10,238 bases of DNA from DAIRVC01 sp036803025 (GCA_036803025.1 DAIRVC010000095.1:1-10238); one strand, 5' to 3'; shown: positions 1 to 6,808, numbered from the stretch's first letter. Notes: generated from the letters alone by a model not told the origin. A program made the numbers and translations.

Positions 1-131
1 TTCCATAGAGATACCCGGGCGAATCGGCCTCGGGCGGGAGCGGCCCCTTCGATCTGGCCCTGCGAGCGGCCGTTTGGCGGCGAAGTGGCAACCTACTCAA
101 CGGCAGCGGTGCGGCGCGAGGAGAATGGCAC

Positions 132-149
132 GGCCGCCTGGCAGCGGCC
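132..149 (-). terminator. Possible weak terminator hairpin downstream of ruvA
   Basis: A perfect 6-bp GC stem (GGCCGC / GCGGCC) with a 6-nt loop lies 22 nt beyond the ruvA stop codon. No T-run follows it on the minus strand, so it is not a canonical intrinsic terminator. It could equally be a chance hairpin in GC-rich sequence. The rest of positions 1-171 holds no gene that I can support on either strand. Short open frames run off the left edge but have no recognisable family or ribosome-binding site. Confidence 0.2.
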
Positions 150-171
150 TCGCAACGAAACGCCTTGGGGC

Positions 172-753
172 CTACGGCCGCGAGAAGTGCTGCAGCGCCA
201 GCCGGATGCGTTCCTCGACCATGTCGGGCGCATCGGCCGGGATCGCCTGCAGCGCCGCCTGCGCCTCGACCACGCTGTATCCGAGAGCGGTCAGCGCCTG
301 CAGCACCTCGGTGTCGGCGCCGGACGGCGGTTGCAGCCCGCCCAGTGCCGGTGCCTCGAGCTTATCCTTCAGTTCGAAGACAATCTTATCGGCCGTCTTG
401 CGGCCGATGCCAGGCACCCGCGTCAGGATCTCGGGCTGCCCCTGCGCCACGGCTGTGCGCAGAAGCTCGGGCGACAGGTTGGAAAGGACCGATAACGCCA
501 GCCGGGGACCGATGCCGCTGACCTGCAACAGCAAATCAAATAGCTGACGTTCCTCCAGGCTGGGGAACCCGTACAACGAGATCGCCTCCTCGCGCACAAT
601 GAAGGCGGTGTGCAAGAAGATCGGCTGCCCGACCTGCGGCGCTTGCTGCAGGACACCGGAAGTGACCGCCACGCGGAAGCCAACCCCGCCGACGTCGATG
701 ACCAACTCTCCCGCTCCGATCCGCTCGACGACCCCGCGCACAGACGCAATCAC
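172..753 (-). CDS. ruvA: Holliday junction branch migration protein RuvA
   Basis: RuvA binds four-way Holliday junctions as a tetramer and loads the RuvB ATPase for branch migration during recombinational repair. The 193-residue protein has the usual family length. Residues 1-62 form the OB-fold domain and include VREEAISLYGF, where E55 and E56 sit at the position of the acidic pin. Two helix-hairpin-helix motifs follow, VSGIGPRLALSVL (78-90) and VPGIGRKTADKIV (113-125). A linker leads to the C-terminal RuvB-binding domain (about 147-193). The start is GTG at 753, because a GGAGG lies 7 nt upstream (761-765) and the family's N-terminus begins here. The open frame extends further upstream, but only inside ruvC. 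GTG overlaps the ruvC stop as GTGA, implying translational coupling. Identification is certain; the start is nearly so. Confidence 0.97.
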   Translation of the reverse strand: MIASVRGVVERIGAGELVIDVGGVGFRVAVTSGVLQQAPQVGQPIFLHTAFIVREEAISLYGFPSLEERQLFDLLLQVSGIGPRLALSVLSNLSPELLRTAVAQGQPEILTRVPGIGRKTADKIVFELKDKLEAPALGGLQPPSGADTEVLQALTALGYSVVEAQAALQAIPADAPDMVEERIRLALQHFSRP

Positions 754-1250
754 GTCGATTCCTCCAGGCGCTTGCGCAGCGCGCTCGAGTGAAGGTGGCA
801 AATGGCCACGGCCAGGGCATCGGCGGCGTCGTCCGGGCGCGGCAGGTCGTCCATGTGCAGCAGCGTGCGGACCATTTCCTGGACCTGCCGTTTGTCGGCG
901 CCGCCGTACCCGGCGATGGCCTGCTTGATCTCGGCCGGGCTGTATTCGCTGACCGGGAGACGGGCCTCGGCCAGCGACAGCAGCGCCACGCCGCGCGCCT
1001 GCCCGACGCTCATCGCCGTCGAGACGTTGCGCTGGAAGAATAACTTCTCCACCGCCCCCTCGTCGGGCCGGTGGAGAAGGATACACTCCTGCAGCTCCTG
1101 TCTCAGTTGAAGCAACCGCTCCGGCATCGGCCTCTCGGGCCCGGTGGCAATCACCCCGAAGTCGACCAGCTCCAGGTCTCCCTCGGCGGTCAGGCGTACC
1201 AGGCCGAAGCCGGTCGTCGCCGTTCCCGGGTCGATGCCGATCGTCAGCAT
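750..1250 (-). CDS. ruvC: Crossover junction endodeoxyribonuclease RuvC
   Basis: RuvC is the dimeric Holliday-junction resolvase. It makes paired nicks across the junction after RuvAB branch migration. The 166-residue product has the full RNase-H-like fold and family length. The four metal-binding acidic residues are all visible: D7 in IGIDPG, E68 in AVEKLFF, and D141 and D144 in PRPDDAADALAVAICH. The conserved FFQRNVSTAMSVGQARG stretch follows E68. The start is ATG at 1250, 15 nt after the yebC stop. No strong Shine-Dalgarno is seen in this short gap, so translation may depend on coupling to yebC. The stop overlaps the ruvA GTG. All catalytic residues are intact, so the enzyme should be active. 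Confidence 0.98.
   Translation of the reverse strand: MLTIGIDPGTATTGFGLVRLTAEGDLELVDFGVIATGPERPMPERLLQLRQELQECILLHRPDEGAVEKLFFQRNVSTAMSVGQARGVALLSLAEARLPVSEYSPAEIKQAIAGYGGADKRQVQEMVRTLLHMDDLPRPDDAADALAVAICHLHSSALRKRLEEST
761..765 (-). promoter_or_regulatory. Ribosome binding site fixing the ruvA GTG start
   Basis: GGAGG on the minus strand lies 7 nt before the GTG at 753, inside the end of ruvC. It selects this GTG over the long in-frame extension that would run back through ruvC. Confidence 0.8.
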
Positions 1251-1265
1251 GTGAGCCGGTAGATG

Positions 1266-2021
1266 CTAGGCCGCCTCCAGCAACGCCACGGCCGCGTCGC
1301 TGACGTGCAGGCTGGAGTAGACCTCCTGGACGTCGTCGAGCTCCTCCAGGCCCTCGATGACGCGCATCACCTGCAGCGTCTGGTCGGGTGGCAGCTCGAC
1401 GACCGCCGTCGGCAGGTGGCGCAGCGAAGCCTCAGCCGGCTTGATCCCCGCCGCAGCCAACCGATCGGCGATGCGCTTGAACGCCTCGACTGGGGCGATG
1501 ACCTCGAGATCGTCGGCGCCGGTGATGACGTCATCGGCGCCGGCCTCGACCGCCAGCTCGAAGACTTGGTCGCCGTCGACCCCGCGTGCCGGCACGGCAA
1601 AATAAGCCTGGCGCTTGAACTGCCACGACACCGCCCCCGCCTCGGCCATCGTGCCCCCGGAGCGCGACAGCGTGTGGCGGATCTCGGCCACTGCCCGGTT
1701 GCGGTTGTCGGTGACAACTTCGATCAACAGCGCCACACCGTGCGGGGCGAAGCCCTCGTAAACCACCTGTTCGAAGGCCGCGCCGTCCTTGTCGTCACCG
1801 GTGCCGCGGCGAATGGCCCGCTCGATGTTGTCTTTGGGCATGTTGGCGCCGCGGGCCTTGTCGACCGCCAGCCGCAGCGAGAAGTTCGTGTCCGGGTCCC
1901 CCCCGCCCTCGCGTGCGGCGATGGCAATCTCGCGGGCCAGACGCGTGAACATGTTGCCGCGCTTGGCGTCGTTGGCCGCCTTCTTGCGCTTGATGGTGGA
2001 CCACTTTGAATGCCCAGACAT
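1266..2021 (-). CDS. yebC: YebC/PmpR family protein
   Basis: This 251-residue protein is a full-length member of the YebC family. The family was long annotated as DNA-binding regulators; more recent work on some members links them to translation of difficult (polyproline) sequences. Diagnostic stretches are MSGHSKWSTIKRKKAANDAK at the N-terminus, LAVDKARGANMPKDNIERAI (about 51-70), VVYEGFAPHGVALLIEVVTD, and the NRNRAVAEIRH...SGGTMAEAGAVSW region before the middle and C-terminal domains. The start is ATG at 2021. GAGGT lies 5 nt upstream (2027-2031) and the family N-terminus starts exactly here, although the frame is open further upstream. It heads the yebC-ruvC-ruvA cluster, a gene order seen in many bacteria, and has a well-formed promoter at 2088-2116. 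Confidence 0.96.
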   Translation of the reverse strand: MSGHSKWSTIKRKKAANDAKRGNMFTRLAREIAIAAREGGGDPDTNFSLRLAVDKARGANMPKDNIERAIRRGTGDDKDGAAFEQVVYEGFAPHGVALLIEVVTDNRNRAVAEIRHTLSRSGGTMAEAGAVSWQFKRQAYFAVPARGVDGDQVFELAVEAGADDVITGADDLEVIAPVEAFKRIADRLAAAGIKPAEASLRHLPTAVVELPPDQTLQVMRVIEGLEELDDVQEVYSSLHVSDAAVALLEAA

Positions 2022-2087
2022 ACGGGACCTCGATACCCCGCAGCGGGGAAAGTCGGTGCGGTTCTTCGGCGTGGTTGTAGCGTGGAG

Positions 2088-2116
2088 ATTATACCTCGGG
2101 GCCGGCCGAGCGACAA
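2088..2116 (-). promoter_or_regulatory. Sigma-70-type promoter of yebC-ruvC-ruvA
   Basis: On the minus strand TTGTCG (2116-2111) is followed by a 17-nt spacer and a perfect TATAAT (2093-2088). The predicted start of transcription is near 2081, giving a leader of about 60 nt before the yebC ATG at 2021. It lies in the 114-nt gap between the DUF72 stop and yebC. This implies that the recombination operon is transcribed independently of the upstream gene. No LexA-like operator was recognised around it. Confidence 0.65.
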
Positions 2117-2135
2117 TCACCCGCTCGAGGGGCGG

Positions 2136-2906
2136 CTAGTCAGCGCCGGCCAGGAGGGACTGAAGCTGTTTGAGCGTCCCGACACTCTGGCCGCGGTAGT
2201 GGTTGTTGGCGTAAACCAGGGTCACCTCGGCCTGCTCGTCGAGCGCCCTCAGGCGGGCCACCCAATCGCGCAGTTCGTCATCCCGGTAGGTGTAGTCATA
2301 CCGCTGCCAGGCCTGCTCGTGCTCCCACCAGTGCTCGGCATTGCGCCCGTGGAAGCGGACGTATCCCACCGGGCCGGTGGCGACGGCCACAGGCGGCATC
2401 AGCCCCGGGAGATTCGGCTCGTCCACGCAGCAGAACCCCAGGCCGAGAGCCTTCAGCTGGTCGAACGTCTCCTCGCTGACCCAGACGCGATCGCGGAACT
2501 CGACCACCGTGGGCAGGCCGCCCAAGCCCTCGCGCAGACGACCCAGGTAGGCGCGGTTGGCCGCGTTGGCATGGAAGGAATGCGGGAACTGGGCCAAGAC
2601 GCAGGCCAGTTTGCCCGATTCGACCAGGGGGGCGAGGCACTCGCGGAAGCCTGGAAAGTCCGCCTGCTCGCGTTCGTGGGTCAGGCTGCGGTGCGCCTTT
2701 ACGGCGAAGGTGAAGTCGGCGGGGGTGCGTTCGATCCACCCGGCGACGGTGCGCTTTTCGGGCAGGCGGTAGTAGGTGACGTTGAGCTCGACGGTGTCGA
2801 ACTGCTCTGCGTAGAAGGCCAGCCAAGCGTGTTTGGGCAGCGTGGGTGGGTAGACCGGGCCGACCCAGTCGTCGTAGGAAAAGCCGGAGGTCCCGAAGCG
2901 GATCAT
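2136..2906 (-). CDS. DUF72 / YecE family TIM-barrel protein
   Basis: The 256-residue protein is a complete DUF72 (YecE-like) member. These are TIM-barrel proteins of unsettled function, with structural similarity to xylose-isomerase-like and endonuclease-IV-like barrels. Family hallmarks run in order: GTSGFSYDDW (5-14), VELNVTYYRLP (39-49), FTFAVKAHRSLTH (65-77), LAQFPHSF (104-111), TVVEFRDRVW (133-142), FCCVDEP (158-164), GYVRFHGRN (181-189) and YANNHYRGQSVGTLKQL (232-248). The start is ATG at 2906, matching the usual MIRFGTSGF opening. The Shine-Dalgarno is poor. It lies downstream of ino1, separated by a 264-nt gap that holds a palindromic repeat element. The family assignment is firm; substrate and reaction are not known. 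Confidence 0.93.
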   Translation of the reverse strand: MIRFGTSGFSYDDWVGPVYPPTLPKHAWLAFYAEQFDTVELNVTYYRLPEKRTVAGWIERTPADFTFAVKAHRSLTHEREQADFPGFRECLAPLVESGKLACVLAQFPHSFHANAANRAYLGRLREGLGGLPTVVEFRDRVWVSEETFDQLKALGLGFCCVDEPNLPGLMPPVAVATGPVGYVRFHGRNAEHWWEHEQAWQRYDYTYRDDELRDWVARLRALDEQAEVTLVYANNHYRGQSVGTLKQLQSLLAGAD

Positions 2907-2924
2907 GCAGGTTGGCCTATCAGG

Positions 2925-3002
2925 GCGAGCCCACTCGCCGACGTGTCATTGCGAGCCCACTCCCCAACGTGTCATTGCGAGCCCACTCCCCAACGTGTCA
3001 TT
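2925..3002 (+). repeat. Three 26-bp direct tandem repeats
   Basis: Three head-to-tail units begin GCGAGCCCACT and end ACGTGTCATT. The second and third are identical. The first differs by two G substitutions (GCCG in place of CCCA). A fourth copy starts at 3003 but diverges after about 8 nt, where it runs into the 9-bp hairpin. Each unit carries one copy of the element terminus TGTCATTGCGAG across its junction with the next. There are no variable spacers, so this is not a CRISPR array. Confidence 0.9.
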
Positions 3003-3148
3003 GCGAGCCCCGCACGTCAGTGCGGGGCGTGGCAATCGCAAGGGAGGCGATGCCCTGCCTCAGCGGAAACGCGGCCGACTCTTCGTGGTTGGCCGCCTGC
3101 TCCCTCTGCGATTGCTTCGTCGGCCCTGCGGGCCTCCTCGCAATGACA
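2925..3148. repeat. CATTGCGAG-type palindromic repeat element with amplified left end
   Basis: The element has perfect 12-bp inverted termini: TGTCATTGCGAG at 2996-3007 and CTCGCAATGACA at 3137-3148. A nested inverted pair, GCAATCGCA at 3032-3040 and TGCGATTGC at 3107-3115, lies inside it. A perfect 9-bp hairpin sits at 3007-3028 (GCCCCGCAC, loop GTCA, GTGCGGGGC). The left terminus is repeated as three 26-bp tandem units (2925-2950, 2951-2976, 2977-3002). Units 2 and 3 are identical and unit 1 differs at two positions. There is no open frame of its own. From general knowledge, short non-coding intergenic repeats beginning CATTGCGAG and ending CTCGCAATGAC are scattered in many bacterial genomes. 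Whether this one is mobilised in trans or acts as an mRNA-stabilising fold between ino1 and the DUF72 gene cannot be decided here. Confidence 0.85.
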
Positions 3149-3170
3149 TCGCCGAGAGCGTCCTCGAGAC

Positions 3171-4259
3171 TCAGGCCTCGTCGCCCTTGCCGGCGATGAA
3201 ATCCTCGACCATCTGCCGGGCCTGGTCGTCGGTGTACTGCCTGGGCGGCGTCTTCATGAAGTACGCCGACGGCGCGTAGATCGGTCCGGCCAGCTCTCGA
3301 TCCAGCGCCAGTTTGGCGCAGCGGACCGCGTCCATGACCACCCCGGCCGAGTTGGGCGAATCCCACACCTCCAGCTTGAGCTCCAGGTTGAGCGGCACGT
3401 CGCCGAAAGTCGTGCCCTCCATGCGGATGTAGCACCACTTGCGGTCGGTCAGCCAAGGCACGTAGTCGCTCGGTCCGACGTGCACGGAGTCGTCCGGCAG
3501 CTTGTAGGGAAGCTGGCTGGTCACCGCGCCGGTCTTGGAGATCTTCTTCGACTCAAGCCGCTCGCGCTCGAGCATGTTGAAGAAGTCCATGTTGCCGCCG
3601 AAGTTGAGCTGGTAGGTGCGGTCGAGCCTCACGCCGCGCTCGAGGAACAGGTTGGTCAGCACGCGATGGGTGATCGTGGCGCCGACCTGGCTCTTGATGT
3701 CGTCCCCGATGATCGGCAGGCCTTTCTCGCGGAAGCGGCTGCCCCAGTACTCCGAGCTGGCGATGAAGACCGGGATGCAGTTGACGAAGGCGCAGCCGGC
3801 TTCCAGGACCTGCTCAACATACCATTTGGTGGCCATCTCTGATCCGACCGGCAGGTAGCTGATGACGACGTCGGTGTGCGTATCGCGCAGGATGCCGACG
3901 ATATCGTCGGTCTTGCCGGGCGCCTTCTCCACAACCTCGGACAGATACTTGCCTATGCCGTCGTGGGTCATACCCCGGTAGACCGGCACGCCCAGGTGGG
4001 GTACGTCGGCGAACTTGATGGTGTTGTTCGGGTGGGCGTAGATTGCCTGGGAAAGGTCCTTGCCGACCTTGCTGGCGACCACGTCGAAGGCGGCGGTGAA
4101 GACGATATTGTTGATGTGGTAGCCGCCCAGGTCGACATGCATCAGCCCCGGGATCGCCAGTCCGACGTCGGCATTCCGGTAGTAGTGAACGCCCTGGACC
4201 AAGGACGAGGCGCAGTTCCCCACGCCGATGATGGCGACGCGCACCTGCTTATCGGGCAT
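3171..4259 (-). CDS. ino1: Inositol-3-phosphate synthase (myo-inositol-1-phosphate synthase)
   Basis: This NAD-dependent enzyme (EC 5.5.1.4) converts glucose 6-phosphate to 1D-myo-inositol 3-phosphate. That is the first step towards inositol lipids, di-myo-inositol-type solutes or mycothiol-like compounds. The 362-residue length fits the short prokaryotic class, not the roughly 500-residue eukaryotic one. The N-terminal Rossmann motif is IIGVGNCASS (10-19). Other conserved stretches are GDDIKSQVGATITHR (185-199), NFGGNMDFFNM (219-229), KKISKT (238-243, active-site lysines), NLELKLEVWDSPNSAG (291-306) and the K316 region. The start is ATG at 4259, with AGGAGG 5 nt upstream (4265-4270). The gene is divergent from the histidine kinase. 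No phospholipid-synthesis partner is adjacent, so the end product cannot be inferred from context. Confidence 0.96.
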   Translation of the reverse strand: MPDKQVRVAIIGVGNCASSLVQGVHYYRNADVGLAIPGLMHVDLGGYHINNIVFTAAFDVVASKVGKDLSQAIYAHPNNTIKFADVPHLGVPVYRGMTHDGIGKYLSEVVEKAPGKTDDIVGILRDTHTDVVISYLPVGSEMATKWYVEQVLEAGCAFVNCIPVFIASSEYWGSRFREKGLPIIGDDIKSQVGATITHRVLTNLFLERGVRLDRTYQLNFGGNMDFFNMLERERLESKKISKTGAVTSQLPYKLPDDSVHVGPSDYVPWLTDRKWCYIRMEGTTFGDVPLNLELKLEVWDSPNSAGVVMDAVRCAKLALDRELAGPIYAPSAYFMKTPPRQYTDDQARQMVEDFIAGKGDEA

Positions 4260-4291
4260 CGAGGCCTCCTGAGACCGTTATGGTCATGCCG

Positions 4292-4311
4292 GCCGGGACC
4301 TTTGGCCCGGC
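4292..4311. other. Hairpin in the ino1/histidine-kinase divergent intergenic region
   Basis: GCCGGG (4292-4297) and CCCGGC (4306-4311) form a perfect 6-bp stem. Two further inner pairs are possible around the TTT loop. It abuts the proposed -35 box of the kinase promoter and lies 32 nt upstream of the ino1 start codon. A second small dyad, GACC-GTTAT-GGTC, is at 4273-4285, next to the ino1 Shine-Dalgarno. Either could be an operator or an RNA fold; neither has a T-run, so a terminator is unlikely. Confidence 0.35.
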
Positions 4312-4340
4312 TTGAGGGCTTCGGTTCCTGATGCTAGAAT
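4312..4340 (+). promoter_or_regulatory. Sigma-70-type promoter with extended -10 for the histidine kinase
   Basis: TTGAGG (4312-4317) is followed by a 17-nt spacer and TAGAAT (4335-4340). TG one base before the -10 gives an extended -10 element. Transcription would start near 4347, 19 nt before the proposed ATG at 4366. The TTG at 4312 that could open the reading frame is part of the -35 box, which argues against its use as a start codon. Confidence 0.6.
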
Positions 4341-4352
4341 CGCGAGCGGATC

Positions 4353-4358
4353 AGGGGT
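4353..4358 (+). promoter_or_regulatory. Ribosome binding site deciding the histidine kinase start
   Basis: AGGGGT lies 7 nt before ATG 4366. It supports this ATG over the upstream in-frame TTG at 4312, which has no comparable site. Confidence 0.55.
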
Positions 4359-4365
4359 CCGGTCG

Positions 4366-5643
4366 ATGGCACAAGGCGCCGCCTCGCGCAAGGTCCAGCA
4401 ACTGCAACGTCTGCTCGAGATCAGCCGCACGCTGGCCTCCACGCTCGAGCTGCCCACGCTGCTGCATTCGATCGTGACCGTCGCCTGCGAGCTGACTGAG
4501 AGCGAGGCGGCATCGATCCTGCTGTACGACCCCTCCGCCGGCGAGTTGCGCTTTGAGACCGGTACCTCCCCCCAGCCCGACAGCCTGAACAAGGTCAGTG
4601 TACCGCTCGATTCGAGCGTGGCCGGGCGGGTCTTCAGCAAGGCCCGGCCGGTGGTCATCCAGGACGCCGCCAGCGACCCCCGCATCTACCGCCAGGTGGA
4701 TATGTCGCTGGGGTTCAAGACCCGTTCGATCCTGGGGGTACCGCTGCTGGTGCGTCAGGAGTCGATCGGGGTGATCGAGGCCGTCAACAAGGTCGGCGGT
4801 CGTCATTATACCGAAGATGACCTGGCAATCCTAGAGACGCTGGCTTCGCAGGCGGCCGTGGCCATCGAGAACGCCCGGCTGCTGACCCGGCTGCAAGACG
4901 CCAACGCCGAATTGCTGCGCCTGGACAAGATGAAGTCGGATTTCATCGCCATCGCCTCGCACGAGCTGCGCACGCCGCTGGGCCTGATCCTGGGCCACTC
5001 GACGTTTCTGAAGGAGCTCCTCCCGGCGGAACACGCCGAGCAGATGGATGTCATCGTGCGCAGCGCGACGCGCCTGAAGAGCATCGTCGAGGATTTCTCG
5101 ACCATCTCGCACAAAGACAGCGGCCAGTCGCGGGTGCGCAGGGCGCCGTTCTCGATCGGGCAGCTGGTGCAGGACGTCACGCGCCGCTTCCAGGACACGG
5201 CCGCCGAGAAGAAGATCGAGCTGGGCTATGACGTCCCGCCCGACGACGCGCTCTACGTCGAGGGCGACCGCGACAAGATCGACATCGTCTTGACCAATCT
5301 GATCCGCAACGCGCTGACATTCACCGACCCGGGCGGCCAGGTGGGGATCAAGGCCGAGGCCATCCCCGGCTTCGTCAAGGTATTCGTGGTCGACACCGGG
5401 ATCGGAATCCCGGCCGACCAGCTCGAGCGGATCTTCGACCGCTTCTATCAGGTCGAATCGCACCTGACCCGCCGGCACGGCGGCATGGGGCTCGGTCTGT
5501 CGATCGCCAAGTCGATGATCGAGATGCACAACGGGCAGATCTGGTGCGAGAGCAAAGAGGGTACGGGCAGCTTGTTCTGCTTCATGCTGCCAATCGACGC
5601 CCGCCAGGCCGACGCGGCCAGCAAGGTGTTCACTACCGCTTGA
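4366..5643 (+). CDS. GAF-domain sensor histidine kinase (cytoplasmic)
   Basis: This is a two-component sensor kinase of 425 residues. A short N-terminal helix leads into a GAF domain (about 25-172), a likely small-molecule or redox sensor. A helical linker with LLRLDKMKSDF joins it to the HisKA domain, whose H-box is FIAIASHELRTPL with phospho-acceptor H199 followed by the E-x-x-T phosphatase signature. The HATPase_c domain shows the N-box NLIRNAL (N311, N315), G1 VVDTGIGI (D343), F-box IFDRFYQ and G2 GMGLGLSIAK (about 374-383). There are no transmembrane segments or signal peptide, so it acts in the cytoplasm. No GAF chromophore cysteine can be assigned with confidence. No response regulator gene follows or precedes it here, so its partner is elsewhere. 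The start choice rests on the promoter and RBS described separately. Confidence 0.93.
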   Translation: MAQGAASRKVQQLQRLLEISRTLASTLELPTLLHSIVTVACELTESEAASILLYDPSAGELRFETGTSPQPDSLNKVSVPLDSSVAGRVFSKARPVVIQDAASDPRIYRQVDMSLGFKTRSILGVPLLVRQESIGVIEAVNKVGGRHYTEDDLAILETLASQAAVAIENARLLTRLQDANAELLRLDKMKSDFIAIASHELRTPLGLILGHSTFLKELLPAEHAEQMDVIVRSATRLKSIVEDFSTISHKDSGQSRVRRAPFSIGQLVQDVTRRFQDTAAEKKIELGYDVPPDDALYVEGDRDKIDIVLTNLIRNALTFTDPGGQVGIKAEAIPGFVKVFVVDTGIGIPADQLERIFDRFYQVESHLTRRHGGMGLGLSIAKSMIEMHNGQIWCESKEGTGSLFCFMLPIDARQADAASKVFTTA

Positions 5644-5682
5644 CGGGTCCGCGAACGCCTCCGGCGCGACGTGTCCTTCGAA

Positions 5683-5699
5683 CTCCGCGGCGAGCGGAG
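5683..5699 (+). terminator. Possible weak terminator after the histidine kinase
   Basis: CTCCGC (5683-5688) and GCGGAG (5694-5699) form a 6-bp stem with a 5-nt loop, followed by CTTTCT. It lies 39 nt after the kinase stop and 53 nt before the GNAT start. The tail is short and interrupted by C, so termination would be inefficient at best. Confidence 0.3.
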
Positions 5700-5752
5700 C
5701 TTTCTGAAGCGGTCTCTGACGGTTCCAGCCGAGACGGCCGACGCGAGGTGAC

Positions 5753-6808
5753 ATGGACGGCACCGGACTTTCGCTGCGTCAGCTGAGTCCCGCAGACGGC
5801 GAGGCCTATGCCGCGGTCCTGGCCGCCAGCCCGGACACGGGCAGCATCGGTACCGCAGTGCGATTCGAAATCGACCCCTACCGGGCGCTGATGGCGCTGC
5901 ACCAGGACACCGTGGGGGTCGTGGCGGGGGCCCCGGATCACGCGGGCTTCGCCGGCAGCGGGCTCATCCGCTTCGGACAATGCCAGTGGGAGGGAGAGCT
6001 GCGGCCGTCCGCCCTGCTCAATACCCTGGTAGTACATCCTGACTTCAGGCGCAGAGGCGTCGCCTCTCAACTGGCCGGCTGGCGGGAGCAGTACGCCCAC
6101 CAGCGCCAGGGCGATGGGGTCGTCATCTGGGCGGTCATCCAACGCAACAACACCGGAAGCGAACGGACGGCCCGCAAGTGGGCGCGGGAGTTCCTGCGCG
6201 ATCGGGTGGCCATGGTTCCCCTCCGAATGCGCGCCTCGCCCCCACCTTCGTCGAAGCATCTCGTCATTCGGCCGCCTCGGCCGGACGAACTGGATGGAGT
6301 GGCGGATCAGCTCAACCAGTACTACCGGGAATACAACCTGTACAGTCCAGAGAGCCGAGCCAGCCTCGCCGCGTGGCTCGAGGTGACTACCTTCGACACG
6401 CCCTTCCGACACTATCGAATCGCCGCCGACAAATCCGGGGCACTGCTGGCGGGCCTGGGGCTGTCCGAGAACTGCCGTCTTCGTACCACACTGATCACGC
6501 ATCTGCCAGCGGCTATGAAGTTCCTCAATCGAATCTTCCGGGTTGTGCCGTTGGACGGTGAGTTGCGCGAGATCGCCCTCAGCCGAGTCTGGTACGCACC
6601 CGGCCAAGAGCGGGCTGCCCGAGCCCTGCTTGAGACGGTACGCTGGGAATGGCGCGATCGTGGGACCTCGTTGATGCTGAGCGGAGATGTCCGCAGCCCG
6701 ATCATGCGGCTGCCGGGCCTGATGGATCGGGGCGGGAAGGAATTTGCCGGCGTCGCCGTCCGTGCACCTGTACCCTGCGCGCAGGACCGGCTTTTCTGCT
6801 ACGGTTGA
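5753..6808 (+). CDS. Tandem GNAT acetyltransferase
   Basis: The 351-residue protein is about twice the size of one GNAT domain. The N-terminal half (about 6-160) carries a clear acetyl-CoA-binding motif A, LNTLVVHPDFRRRGVASQL (89-107), with the R-R-G-V-A pyrophosphate loop. It is followed by VVIWAVIQRNNTGSERTARKWAREF, the usual beta5-alpha4 region. The C-terminal half opens with a new GNAT-like start, HLVIRPPRPDELDGVADQL (about 169-187), but its motif A is eroded: EIALSRVWYAPGQERAARAL lacks the R-x-x-G-x-G/A loop. It is therefore probably one catalytic domain plus one degenerate domain. The start is ATG 5753, with GAGG 4 nt upstream (5745-5748), closer than usual. The substrate is unknown. 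It is separated from the kinase by 109 nt, with no evidence of co-regulation. Confidence 0.85.
   Translation: MDGTGLSLRQLSPADGEAYAAVLAASPDTGSIGTAVRFEIDPYRALMALHQDTVGVVAGAPDHAGFAGSGLIRFGQCQWEGELRPSALLNTLVVHPDFRRRGVASQLAGWREQYAHQRQGDGVVIWAVIQRNNTGSERTARKWAREFLRDRVAMVPLRMRASPPPSSKHLVIRPPRPDELDGVADQLNQYYREYNLYSPESRASLAAWLEVTTFDTPFRHYRIAADKSGALLAGLGLSENCRLRTTLITHLPAAMKFLNRIFRVVPLDGELREIALSRVWYAPGQERAARALLETVRWEWRDRGTSLMLSGDVRSPIMRLPGLMDRGGKEFAGVAVRAPVPCAQDRLFCYG

Noticed and set aside
74..547. Plus-strand frame with an SD-like GAGGAG before ATG 125
   Set aside because: Almost all of it lies antisense to ruvA, and its product is low complexity with no recognisable domain.
2925..3002. Possible CRISPR array
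   Set aside because: The 26-bp units are directly contiguous, with no variable spacers and no cas genes nearby. They are better explained as an amplified end of a palindromic element.
2010..3146. 378-codon open frame on the plus strand
   Set aside because: It is antisense to the DUF72 gene and continues into the palindromic repeats. There are no family features, and the minus-strand gene carries all DUF72 hallmarks.
4312..4365. TTG 4312 as the histidine kinase start
   Set aside because: The TTG is part of a well-formed -35 box and lacks a ribosome-binding site, whereas ATG 4366 has AGGGGT at good spacing.
4831..5763. 310-codon open frame on the minus strand
   Set aside because: It is antisense to the histidine kinase, whose catalytic motifs are unmistakable on the plus strand.
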